This document shows positions 1 through 8,124 of a stretch of DNA of 28,057 nt, piece after piece; position 1 is the first letter of the stretch; every line of letters starts with the position of its first letter. The position numbers and the translations under genes were made by a program. A model generated the notes under the pieces. That model worked only from the letters and a program-made list of their open reading frames with translations. It was not told the origin of the DNA and did not search any database. This stretch comes from Ignavibacteriaceae bacterium (GTDB lineage Bacteria; Bacteroidota; Ignavibacteria; Ignavibacteriales; Ignavibacteriaceae), in NCBI GenBank assembly GCA_013388525.1, contig JACAFA010000127.1, positions 1-28,057 on the forward strand, written 5' to 3'.

Positions 1-188
1 GGATATTTCTTGTTGTTCTTGTAGTATGCAGTGCACACTTCAGTTGTAATTGTAAATCCTGCAGGTACAGGAAGACCAATGTTAACCATTTCGGCAAGGT
101 TTGCACCTTTACCGCCAAGTAGTGACTTCATCTCGGCTTTTCCTTCGGCTCGCTTTCCTCCGAAAAAGTATACATATTTTCTGGGCAT
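1..188 (-). CDS. ppdK: Pyruvate, phosphate dikinase, N-terminal fragment (runs off the window)
   Basis: The minus strand reads [16 protein letters not shown], then a [10 protein letters not shown] block and [15 protein letters not shown], which is the characteristic start of the ATP-grasp (nucleotide-binding) domain of pyruvate phosphate dikinase. The enzyme interconverts pyruvate, ATP and phosphate with PEP, AMP and pyrophosphate in the cytoplasm. Only about 62 codons are present; the other roughly 800 expected residues lie beyond position 1. The ATG at 188-186 has a strong Shine-Dalgarno sequence (GGAGGA, 197-202, minus strand). The gene starts 56 nt after the lpxK stop in the same direction, so co-transcription is possible, although the functions are unrelated. 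PEP synthase shares the GGKGANL motif, but the short lead and the following VC..YY sequence fit PPDK better. Confidence 0.9.
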   Translation of the reverse strand, partial: MPRKYVYFFGGKRAEGKAEMKSLLGGKGANLAEMVNIGLPVPAGFTITTEVCTAYYKNNKKY

Positions 189-244
189 TTATATTTCCTC
201 CGAAATTAGATTATTATTGAAATATGTGCTAAAAAAGAAATTTT

Positions 245-1285
245 TCAGACTCCAAAGATAAAGCCTTTAAAGGCTTCTTCATCATCTAAAGCAAATTTTA
301 TTTTTAAATAATATATGTCGATGTCATCCATCTCACGTGAAAATCTCGTCAATTTAACAGCATCCTTTTCAGTAGTAACCACAGAATGCGAATTTGTTGA
401 ATAAAACAACTGTCTTATTCTTTGAACGTCATCGAAAGTATATCTTTTATGATCCTTGAAAATCAGCTTGTTTTGAGTATCAACCTTCGTCTGTCTTAAA
501 ATATTCAGAAAAGAAAAAGGTGTTGCTATTCCTGAAACAACAAGACTTTTTTGACCCTGGAAATCTTCAAGACTCAACTCTGCGTTATGTTTCAAGTCGA
601 AGAAACTCAGCGCTTTATAATAACCGGTAAAAATCTTTTTCCCTGCGAAATACTTTTTACGTTCTTCAGGTAAATTTTTTTTCTCCATAAATTTTCTGTT
701 GATGATAACAGCGTCAGCTCTTTTTATTGAAGAGAATGGTTCGCGCATTACTCCTGTTGGAAGCAGATTGTTTATGAAGAAATGATTCTCTGTTAAAAAC
801 CTCTGATCAATAACAAGAATATCAACATCTCTTTTTATCCAGCGATGTTGAAATGCATCATCGAGAATAATTGTGTTTACACCGGTATCCATTATCAATC
901 TTTCAGCGCCCTTGACACGATTTTCGGAAACCGCCGCAGGAACCGAACAATCAATTACAGTATGATAAATTTCATCTCCGGATTCTTCAACAGTGGTTAA
1001 TAGCTTATTGCCATCAGAAACAAGAACATAACCCTTTGATTTTCTTCCATATCCTCTGCTAAGAACGCCGACTTTGTTTCCTTTCAATTTCAATAAATTT
1101 GTAAGGTAAATAGTAACGGGAGTTTTCCCGGACCCTCCGAAGGTAATATTGCCAACCGAAAAAACTTTCGCATTAACTTTTCTGCTTTTAAAAATATTTT
1201 TGTCGAACAAAAAATTCCTAAGCCAGATTACAAAAGCGTAAACCGGAACCAAGGGATATAAAATTATTTTTAGAAGGTTCATCAT
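245..1285 (-). CDS. lpxK: Tetraacyldisaccharide 4'-kinase (lipid A biosynthesis)
   Basis: LpxK phosphorylates the 4' position of the lipid A disaccharide precursor at the inner face of the cytoplasmic membrane. The 346-residue protein has the usual length. It starts with a hydrophobic N-terminal helix (residues about 5-22), followed by the family's P-loop GNITFGGSGKTP (45-56), then LSRGYGRKSKG and ILDDAFQHRWI, all typical of LpxK. The start is a double ATG (1285-1280); the first ATG overlaps the TAA stop of the upstream acyltransferase gene by one base, which suggests translational coupling. It is the last lipid A gene of the cluster lpxB - DUF374 - lpxK. Nothing appears truncated. Confidence 0.96.
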   Translation of the reverse strand: MMNLLKIILYPLVPVYAFVIWLRNFLFDKNIFKSRKVNAKVFSVGNITFGGSGKTPVTIYLTNLLKLKGNKVGVLSRGYGRKSKGYVLVSDGNKLLTTVEESGDEIYHTVIDCSVPAAVSENRVKGAERLIMDTGVNTIILDDAFQHRWIKRDVDILVIDQRFLTENHFFINNLLPTGVMREPFSSIKRADAVIINRKFMEKKNLPEERKKYFAGKKIFTGYYKALSFFDLKHNAELSLEDFQGQKSLVVSGIATPFSFLNILRQTKVDTQNKLIFKDHKRYTFDDVQRIRQLFYSTNSHSVVTTEKDAVKLTRFSREMDDIDIYYLKIKFALDDEEAFKGFIFGV

Positions 1286-1947
1286 TAATTACTAAAATTC
1301 TGTGCTGACTGTTGAAGTCTGTTCAGTTCTTCATCACACTTTGAAATAACTGCGGAGGTTTCTTCATACGAGAGATTACTTTCAATATAAATTGGCTCCG
1401 AGTAAATTATTTTCGCGGTAGTAAAAAAGTAAGGGATTTCAAACCTATCCCAGTTATCTAAAATTTTCTTTCTCTTAAATCCAACACCTGCCAGTATGAT
1501 CGGGATGTTACTTTTCTTTGCTGTAATTACCGCACCGGCTTTAAATTTTTGTTTTGGTCCTCTTGGTCCGTCAGGAGTAATTGCAATAGAATACTTATTC
1601 TTTGCATAGTCAACCATAATTCCGAGAGCAACATCGCCTCCTGTGCTGCTTGAACCACGGACAACCCGGTAATTCCATTTTTTCAAAATCTTAGCAAGAA
1701 GATCACCATCTTTACTTTTACTTGTCAATGCAGCAAAACCTGGTGAGCCGTGCAAATACCAGGGTAAAATCATTGTTCCATGCCAGAAAGCTAAAACATA
1801 ATTTTGCTTTTTTGAATTTAAAACTTCTATCACTTCATAATTCTCTTTGATTACTTTAAGGCTTTTACATAGTGCTGTTATCAAAAAATACAAGAAGTGA
1901 TCTCCTGAAAACCTGAGGACTTCCTGTTTAAATTTCTTAGGATTCAT
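1285..1947 (-). CDS. DUF374 family lysophospholipid acyltransferase-like protein
   Basis: 220 residues matching the DUF374 branch of the lysophospholipid acyltransferase superfamily. Visible motifs are the acceptor-side histidine in FWHGTMILPWY (His56), RGSSSTGG (97-104) and TPDGPRGP (124-131), the block shared with acyltransferases that bind the phosphate of the lipid acceptor. It is likely a membrane-associated enzyme that acylates a lipid A precursor or another lysolipid. Its place between lpxB and lpxK supports a role in lipid A maturation, possibly as a late acyltransferase, but this is inferred from context. It overlaps the lpxB 3' end by 11 nt and its stop shares one base with the lpxK ATG, so the three genes are very probably one operon. 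Confidence 0.88.
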   Translation of the reverse strand: MNPKKFKQEVLRFSGDHFLYFLITALCKSLKVIKENYEVIEVLNSKKQNYVLAFWHGTMILPWYLHGSPGFAALTSKSKDGDLLAKILKKWNYRVVRGSSSTGGDVALGIMVDYAKNKYSIAITPDGPRGPKQKFKAGAVITAKKSNIPIILAGVGFKRKKILDNWDRFEIPYFFTTAKIIYSEPIYIESNLSYEETSAVISKCDEELNRLQQSAQNFSN

Positions 1948-3082
1948 TTAAAACTTTCAGAATAGATTTGGCTGCTCGTTTTGATGCGCCTTCACCGCCA
2001 AGGTTTTCTTTGACTCTTTCAAGCCTCTGTTTTATGTTATCGTATATCTGATTGTCGGATAAAATTTTAGATACTGTGTCATAAATATTCGCAGAGTTCG
2101 CTTCATTCTGAATTAATTCAGGAACCACCTTTTCGTTCAACAATATATTTACCATTCCAATCCTGTCAAGTTTCACTAGTTGTTTTCCTATCAGATACGT
2201 AAAAGGATTTGTTTTATAAACCACAATCATCGGCAGAGCAAAAAATCCGGCTTCAAGTGTTGATGTTCCTGATTTAATTATACCAAATTTTGAATACTTC
2301 AGTAATTCATAAGTAAAGTTTTCTACCACAGTATGATTTAGTGAGCGAACTTCCTGCTCAAAATGTTTTTCATCAATATTTTTTGAACGTGCAACAACAA
2401 CCTGCAAATTAAATTTCTTCGCAAGTTTGTCAGCAGCTTTTATGACTTCAGGAAAAATAGTTTTCACTTCCTGTTTACGACTGCCCGGCATAACGAGAAG
2501 AATTTCTTTCTGTCTATCAAGATTACATTTTGAAAAGAATTCTTCCCTGCTTAAAAATTTGTATTGATTAATTCTTTCTACTAACGGATGCCCAACATAT
2601 TCAACATTAACATTCTCTTTCTTATAAAAATCAACTTCAAAAGGAAAGACTACAAGCATTTTATCTATCAACCTTCTTACTTTTTTAACTCTTCCTTTTG
2701 CCCACGCCCAGATTTGCGGAGATACATAATAAACTATTTTAACCCTGAGCGGTTTAATTTTTTTGGCAATGCTCAGATTAAAACCGGGATAATCTATCAG
2801 CACAACACAATTTATTTTTTCCTTAATTATCTCACTTATTAACTTTTTCTGAACTCTTCTTATAAACGGAAGGTGTTTAACGACTTCAACAAATCCGAGA
2901 AAAGCCATTTGATCAGAATGATAAACCAGATTCATTCCTTCTGATTTCATTTTATCACCGCCAATTCCTGTTATAAACAAATCAGGCTTTGAAGATTTTA
3001 ATTCTCTGATTAATGAAGCACCAATCAGGTCACCTGAAACTTCGCCGGTAATTATCATTATTTTATTTCCTGGCTCGCTCAA
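1937..3082 (-). CDS. lpxB: Lipid-A-disaccharide synthase
   Basis: LpxB is a GT-B fold glycosyltransferase (family GT19) that condenses UDP-2,3-diacylglucosamine with lipid X to form the lipid A disaccharide. The protein contains IITGEVSGDLIGASLI (10-25), YVSPQIWAWAKGR, LVMPGSRKQEV and the C-terminal SGTSTLEAGFFALPMIVVYK, all hallmark LpxB segments; the length of 381 residues is normal. The start given is a TTG (3082-3080), 4 nt after the preceding stop, with AGGAG 8 nt upstream. An ATG at 3058-3056 preceded by AGGA is an alternative, but it would shorten the first beta strand before GEVSGD. The gene lies between the methyltransferase and DUF374 genes in a tight minus-strand operon. Confidence 0.95.
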   Translation of the reverse strand: MSEPGNKIMIITGEVSGDLIGASLIRELKSSKPDLFITGIGGDKMKSEGMNLVYHSDQMAFLGFVEVVKHLPFIRRVQKKLISEIIKEKINCVVLIDYPGFNLSIAKKIKPLRVKIVYYVSPQIWAWAKGRVKKVRRLIDKMLVVFPFEVDFYKKENVNVEYVGHPLVERINQYKFLSREEFFSKCNLDRQKEILLVMPGSRKQEVKTIFPEVIKAADKLAKKFNLQVVVARSKNIDEKHFEQEVRSLNHTVVENFTYELLKYSKFGIIKSGTSTLEAGFFALPMIVVYKTNPFTYLIGKQLVKLDRIGMVNILLNEKVVPELIQNEANSANIYDTVSKILSDNQIYDNIKQRLERVKENLGGEGASKRAAKSILKVLNES

Positions 3083-3086
3083 GCAA

Positions 3087-3671
3087 TCAGCTCCTGATCA
3101 GCCATAGAATAACTAAAAGCAAAGAAATTCCAAGAAATGCCTGGAGACTTCTTCTTTCAGATTTCAATCCTGCTTTTTTATTGAATGGCGGTTGAACAAT
3201 CTTCGGATTTTTATAAGGGAAAAGACGAGGATAAAATGCAGGAACGTTTTTGCAATAGTCTTTATAGTCATCTTTAAATTTTTCCAGGAGATATTTTTCT
3301 TCTTCCCTGACGATAAAGTAATATTGAACCAGGAAGAAAATTATAGCAACAATCTGTAAGTAAGGAAATAAAGCAAATGACATGATTCCAAGACCAAGAT
3401 AAAGAAGTATGTTGCCTACATAAAGCGGATTACGAACGTAAGCAAAAGGTCCGCTGATAATCAGGAATGTTCCACCAACACCGCCGGTTGTTCTTGTTTC
3501 ACTGCCAGCCCAGCTGACTCCCCAGAATCTTATTAATTCGCCAATTAATGCAACGGCAAATCCTATTATTAATGTTAACGGAGTTGATTGCTGAAATATC
3601 AACATTAAAATTAAAAACGGAATTGGCGTGTAACTTCTGTACTTAAATGCGAGAGATGAAATATTGTTCAT
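3087..3671 (-). CDS. Isoprenylcysteine carboxyl methyltransferase (ICMT)-like membrane methyltransferase
   Basis: A 194-residue polytopic membrane protein. The segment GPFAYVRNPLYVGNILLYLG is the SAM-binding motif of the ICMT/PEMT-like methyltransferases, and the following FLVQYYFIVREEEKYL and DYKDYCKNVPAFYPRL are also typical. Hydrophobic segments lie near residues 14-45, 75-95, 100-125 and 178-192. Bacterial members methylate varied lipids or small molecules; the substrate here cannot be read from sequence. The short linker FPYKNPKIVQPPFNKKAG before a last transmembrane helix is a frequent C-terminal arrangement. The gene ends 4 nt before the lpxB start, so it is probably in the same operon, and a membrane lipid substrate would fit. 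Confidence 0.85.
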   Translation of the reverse strand: MNNISSLAFKYRSYTPIPFLILMLIFQQSTPLTLIIGFAVALIGELIRFWGVSWAGSETRTTGGVGGTFLIISGPFAYVRNPLYVGNILLYLGLGIMSFALFPYLQIVAIIFFLVQYYFIVREEEKYLLEKFKDDYKDYCKNVPAFYPRLFPYKNPKIVQPPFNKKAGLKSERRSLQAFLGISLLLVILWLIRS

Positions 3672-3702
3672 TAATTTTTCAAAGTCTGTTTAAAATAATT
3701 TT

Positions 3703-4425
3703 TTATTCGATCAAAAACGCTTCACGTCTTTTTAGCTCTGCCTGATGTCTCTTCTTCAACCTTTTCTTTGCTAGAAGCTCATTCATTCGTAAAATCACAT
3801 CATCAAAATTCTTGAACGGGAAATATGTAATTCTTTGAACTTCACAATATTTCAAGAGGTCATCTTTCGCAAAAATGAAATCCACGTAATGGATTGCATC
3901 AATGTCTGAATTACCGTCACCAATAAAAACTGAGTAGTCATCATCTCCGCTGTTTTCAATGATATGATTTCTTTTACAATTGGCAGAGCTTCTGCAATCA
4001 GCATTGTAATAAGGAAAAGAAGGAATCAACTTTCCTTCGTCATTCAGAATTAACCTGTTGCTGAAAACTTTTAGATGACTAAGGTTTTCTCTCTTCAGAA
4101 TTTTTTCGATATAGTAATCGAAGCCATCGCTTAAAATAAATATCTCAAAGCTGTTCGTTTGACAATATTCCACAAAGTGATGCAGTGTTGGTTCGATTTC
4201 CTGGGCAAGAATAAAGTTATCAAATTCATTTAAATCTATAATCAATGCCGACTCGCACAAACTCTCCCAGCATTCTCTTGAAGATATTCTATCAGTCAGC
4301 AGATCTTCAACAATACGATTTACATTATCACTATCAAGAAATTTTTTAAATATTTCCTCGCCCACATCATTCTTTGTAATCGTTCCATCGAAGTCTAAAA
4401 ATATTTTGAATTGCTTGTCCGTCAA
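3703..4425 (-). CDS. HAD-superfamily phosphatase, MtnX/phosphoserine phosphatase-like
   Basis: 240 residues with all main HAD motifs: DFDGT (11-15; nucleophile Asp11 and acid/base Asp13), LSDG (98-101) and GDGNSD (169-174). The arrangement, with a helical cap between motifs I and II and a NADCRSSANCKRNH segment, resembles the MtnX-like HAD-IB phosphatases (2-hydroxy-3-keto-5-methylthiopentenyl-1-phosphate phosphatase or phosphoserine phosphatase relatives). No other methionine salvage gene is nearby, so the substrate is unknown. The start is a TTG (4425-4423): a TAG stop lies directly upstream in frame, and no ATG, GTG or other TTG occurs before the catalytic DFDGT, so TTG is practically forced. 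A highly charged tail (KKRLKKRHQAELKRRE) ends the protein. Confidence 0.82.
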   Translation of the reverse strand: MTDKQFKIFLDFDGTITKNDVGEEIFKKFLDSDNVNRIVEDLLTDRISSRECWESLCESALIIDLNEFDNFILAQEIEPTLHHFVEYCQTNSFEIFILSDGFDYYIEKILKRENLSHLKVFSNRLILNDEGKLIPSFPYYNADCRSSANCKRNHIIENSGDDDYSVFIGDGNSDIDAIHYVDFIFAKDDLLKYCEVQRITYFPFKNFDDVILRMNELLAKKRLKKRHQAELKRREAFLIE

Positions 4426-4527
4426 CTATTTGCTAAGAACCAAGATAATAATTTTGAATTGATAAGATTATTTGTTGCTTTGGTTCGGGTTTCCCCGGTA
4501 TGGTTAAAATATTTTTTATTTTCTTAA

Positions 4528-7500
4528 TTAAGCAACCACATTAATATCTTCATTAAAACGCACGCTTACTAATTTAGAAACTCCTTCTTCCTGCATAGTA
4601 ACGCCGTAAAGGGTTTCTGCTGCTTCCATTGTACGTTTATTATGAGTTACTACAATAAATTGAGTGTTATGACTAAATTCTTTAATCAGTTTTGTGAACC
4701 GGCTAATATTTGCGTCATCCAGCGGAGCATCAATTTCGTCGAGAATACAGAACGGACTCGGTTTAACCAGATAGATAGCGAAAAGCAATGCGATTGCCGT
4801 TAAAGTTTTCTCTCCGCCTGATAATAACTCAATAGAAGTTGGACGTTTACCCTTTGGCTTTGCAATTATTTCAATTTTTCCTTCAAGTGGATCAGCTCCT
4901 TCTTCCAGTCTCAGATCAGCTTCATCACCCGGATCGAATAAAGATCTGAAAACTCTGATAAAATTTTCTCTGATCAGGTTAAATGTTTCAGCAAATTTTG
5001 CCTGAGCAGTTTGATTTATTTCCTCGATTGTTTTGTGAATATCTTTCTCTGATTCAACAAGATCGTCGCGCTGTTTGTTAAGAAACTCCAACCTTTCTTT
5101 TTCTTCTTCGTACTCAGAATATGCCAGAAGGTTTATAGGTCCCAGATTACGAATTTTCTGACGCAGCTCGTGTACTTCAGCTTTATTCATTTCAAAATCA
5201 AAAGTGTCATTATCATCAAATTTTTTTCTCTCAATCTTAACAGAATATTCTTCATTAATATGTTCAAGAAGATTATTTTTTTTGATTTCAAATTCACTAA
5301 GTTTTATTTCGAGATCTCTGTTTGCATCAAGAAGATTATCCTTTTCAGTTCTTATCTCGTTTATTGCTGATTCAACCGAAGAACTTTCAATCCTTAAAGC
5401 TTCATAATCTTTCTCAACTTTTTCAAGTTCACCAATCAAAGCTTTTTTATTATTCTCGAGTTTGGATGCTTCGGTTTCCTGTTCTTTAATTTTAAAATCA
5501 ATTTCAGAAATTTCCTTCCTTGCAAGTTCTATGTCATTCCTTCTTGACGCAATTGAATTGTTGATATTTTTGATGTTTTCTTCAGACTGAGTTATCGTGT
5601 TCTGAAGATTTCTTGCTTCGCCAAGTTTTCTTTCGAGGTTAATTTTTATTTCATTTTTTTCTGCAACGATCCGGTTAAACTGAATCTCGGCTTCTTTGTT
5701 TTGTTCCTCAAGCAACTGCAATTGAGATTCTGCAAGAAGCTTTTGCTTTTGAAGTTCAGCTAATTGTTCGCTGATAATATTTTTTTCGTTATCCAGCTTA
5801 TTCGATTCTGCGGCAATGTCCTGAATAAATTGTCTGGTTTTTTCAATCTCATCATTAGCTTTTTTCTTTTCATACTCAAACTGCGAAATTTGTTTTTCAA
5901 TATTAGTAAGATCATTTACAAGCATTCTTCCCTGATCGGAGAGAACTTTAAGATCTATCCTGGCAATTAAATTTTCGTATTCCGATATTTTGACTGTAAG
6001 TTCATCGAGTTCTTTTTGTTTGAATGGAATTTCTTTTTTAATCTCAAGTAAAAGCTGTCGTTTGCCAAATAAAGATTCATCGGCTACCGGTGAACCGCTC
6101 TCAATTAATCCCGTGCCTTCTGCAAGATCACCATTCAACGAAACGAATCTGAAATCTGGATATTTGATTGACAATTCGATTGCTGAATTAAGATCATTTA
6201 CGATTGCAGTCCTTGATAAAAGCTTGTCGAAGAAATTTTTCCACTCACCTTCAGCCTGAACAGCCGAAGAAGCCCACAATTTAAATGAGTTGTAAGATTC
6301 AATTTTCTTTTTCTGTCTTGATAATAAATATTTCTTCAGCTTTCCAAGCATTCCCGGATTTTCATCACCATTCTGTTTCAGATAAAATGATGCCCGTCCA
6401 AGATTATTATTTTTAAGATACTCTATACCTTTCTTCAATACATCAAGGGATGAGATGAGAATATCGTTAACGTTATTTCTTAAAGCAGCTTCAATAGCGG
6501 GTCGAAGTTCGTCAGAAGAATTACCGGCATTCGCAAGGAGTATTACTTTTCCGTTAGCCCAGTCTTTTAATTCCAGAAGAGATTTGGTCCCGGGAGATAC
6601 GCCTTCAAGATTATCAACAATATTTTGAATGAAGGAAATTTTTTCACTCATACTCTGCAAAATACTTTTAAGCTCAAGCTCTCTGGATTTGAACTCACTC
6701 AATTTTTGTTCGAGATTTTCTTTTTCCTGAGCTTTTTTCGCATAATTATCTTCTGCTTCGTTGAGTTTTGAAGCAACCCGGTCTTTTTCTTCTTTCAGAC
6801 TTTCGATAAATCCAACTGTCTTGGCTACATCACCCGTAAGATTTTGAATGCGTGCATTGAGTTTATTTATCTGGTTATTTTTCTCTTCAGCAGCTCTCTC
6901 AATATTCAGGAGTTCATTCTCTTTATCACTTACTTGTTTTAAACTTGCAACTATTGCCTCTGAATGTTTTTTAACTTCGGCTCTCTTCTCATCAAGCAAC
7001 TTAGCTGACTGCTCAAGTTTTATTTTAAGTTCATCTTTTATTTCCCTGTTCTTCCCGATTTCATCTGTAATAGCAGAAATATCTAATTGTGCCTGATGGA
7101 TATTTTTTTTGCTTGCTTCGAGTCGGTCGTTCAGTTCTGTAACTTCTTTTTCATATCTGGTGATGTTTGAGTTTACTGATTTTTGTCTCTCCTGTGAGAC
7201 AGAGATATTTCCACGCAATAAATAAATGCTTTCTGTCAGTCCGCTTACTTCGATTCGTTTTGATCTCAGTTCATTTTCAAAACTACCGAGTCTTTTTTTC
7301 ATATCGTCAAGCTTTGCCAAAAGTGAAGACATTTCATCTTCGTAGTGTTTTTTCTTCCTGTTATTCTCAACTTTGTTAAGAATTAGCTCTTCCGTTTTGT
7401 CAAGAAAGAAGGAATACTCTCTTTCAGCGAGTTCAAGCTCAATTTCCTTAAGCCTCGAATTCAACTGAGTATATCGGTCAGCTTTCTTAGCCTGCCTTTC

Positions 7501-8115
7501 AAGACTGGCAACATTTTTAGTAACTTCACTTACAATGTCGTTCACTCTGGTCAAATCATTCATTACTTCTTCAAGCTTACGCAGAGCAAGTCTTCTTCTC
7601 AGTTTATATTTATTAACACCGGCGGCTTCTTCAAACATTGTTCTTCGTTCTTCAGCTTTACTGCTTAGAATTGTTTCGACCATTTTAAGTTCGATAACAG
7701 AGTAGGCATTTGCTCCTATACCGGTATCCATAAAAAGATTGGTTATATCTTTTAACCGGCAAATATTTTTGTTGAGAAGATATTCACTTTCACCAGAGCG
7801 GAATATTCTTCTTGTAATTGTAACTTCAGAATATTCAATTGGAAGGATACCTTTTGTGTTTTCGATTGTAAGAGAAACTTCTGCCATACCCATTGGTTTG
7901 CGGCTGGAAGTGCCGTTAAAAATAACATTCTCCATTTTATCGCTTCGCAGAGTGCTTGTCCGCTGTTCACCAAGACACCATCTGATAGCATCAACAATAT
8001 TGGTTTTGCCGCAGCCATTCGGACCAACAATGGATGTAACGCCTTCGTGGAATTTTATGGGAGTCTTTTGTGCAAAAGATTTGAAACCAAATATTTCAAG
8101 CTTTGATAAATACAA
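4528..8115 (-). CDS. smc: Chromosome segregation protein SMC
   Basis: The 1195-residue protein has the full SMC layout: N-terminal ATPase half with MYLSKLEIFGFKSFA and Walker A GPNGCGKT (31-38), a long coiled coil (about 165-500), a hinge region (about 505-690, including AIEAALRNNVNDILI and FRFVSLNGDL), a second coiled coil (about 700-1000), then the signature LSGGEKTLTAIALLFA (from residue 1098) and Walker B FCILDEIDAPLDD (from 1122). It works with ScpA/ScpB, not encoded here, to compact and segregate chromosomes. The start is a TTG (8115-8113): the same frame carries the TAG stop of the upstream gene four codons earlier, and starting here gives the family-typical N-terminus. Only 9 nt separate it from the upstream membrane-protein gene, suggesting one transcript. 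Confidence 0.96.
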   Translation of the reverse strand: MYLSKLEIFGFKSFAQKTPIKFHEGVTSIVGPNGCGKTNIVDAIRWCLGEQRTSTLRSDKMENVIFNGTSSRKPMGMAEVSLTIENTKGILPIEYSEVTITRRIFRSGESEYLLNKNICRLKDITNLFMDTGIGANAYSVIELKMVETILSSKAEERRTMFEEAAGVNKYKLRRRLALRKLEEVMNDLTRVNDIVSEVTKNVASLERQAKKADRYTQLNSRLKEIELELAEREYSFFLDKTEELILNKVENNRKKKHYEDEMSSLLAKLDDMKKRLGSFENELRSKRIEVSGLTESIYLLRGNISVSQERQKSVNSNITRYEKEVTELNDRLEASKKNIHQAQLDISAITDEIGKNREIKDELKIKLEQSAKLLDEKRAEVKKHSEAIVASLKQVSDKENELLNIERAAEEKNNQINKLNARIQNLTGDVAKTVGFIESLKEEKDRVASKLNEAEDNYAKKAQEKENLEQKLSEFKSRELELKSILQSMSEKISFIQNIVDNLEGVSPGTKSLLELKDWANGKVILLANAGNSSDELRPAIEAALRNNVNDILISSLDVLKKGIEYLKNNNLGRASFYLKQNGDENPGMLGKLKKYLLSRQKKKIESYNSFKLWASSAVQAEGEWKNFFDKLLSRTAIVNDLNSAIELSIKYPDFRFVSLNGDLAEGTGLIESGSPVADESLFGKRQLLLEIKKEIPFKQKELDELTVKISEYENLIARIDLKVLSDQGRMLVNDLTNIEKQISQFEYEKKKANDEIEKTRQFIQDIAAESNKLDNEKNIISEQLAELQKQKLLAESQLQLLEEQNKEAEIQFNRIVAEKNEIKINLERKLGEARNLQNTITQSEENIKNINNSIASRRNDIELARKEISEIDFKIKEQETEASKLENNKKALIGELEKVEKDYEALRIESSSVESAINEIRTEKDNLLDANRDLEIKLSEFEIKKNNLLEHINEEYSVKIERKKFDDNDTFDFEMNKAEVHELRQKIRNLGPINLLAYSEYEEEKERLEFLNKQRDDLVESEKDIHKTIEEINQTAQAKFAETFNLIRENFIRVFRSLFDPGDEADLRLEEGADPLEGKIEIIAKPKGKRPTSIELLSGGEKTLTAIALLFAIYLVKPSPFCILDEIDAPLDDANISRFTKLIKEFSHNTQFIVVTHNKRTMEAAETLYGVTMQEEGVSKLVSVRFNEDINVVA

Positions 8116-8124
8116 TCTTTTTCT

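Noticed and set aside
31..261. Plus-strand open frame at the left end
   Set aside because: It lies opposite the clear N-terminus of pyruvate phosphate dikinase and has no family-like features.
331..342. TCTCACGTGAAA, a third parS-like match
   Set aside because: One mismatch in the core and inside the lpxK coding sequence; too weak to call without a genome-wide scan.
4475..4500. Small CGGG-GAAA-CCCG hairpin between the HAD gene and smc
   Set aside because: Only a 4-bp stem with no adjacent T-run; not a credible terminator.
5170..7379. Several plus-strand open frames of 66-142 codons
   Set aside because: All are opposite smc, and their sequences reflect the antisense of coiled-coil codons.
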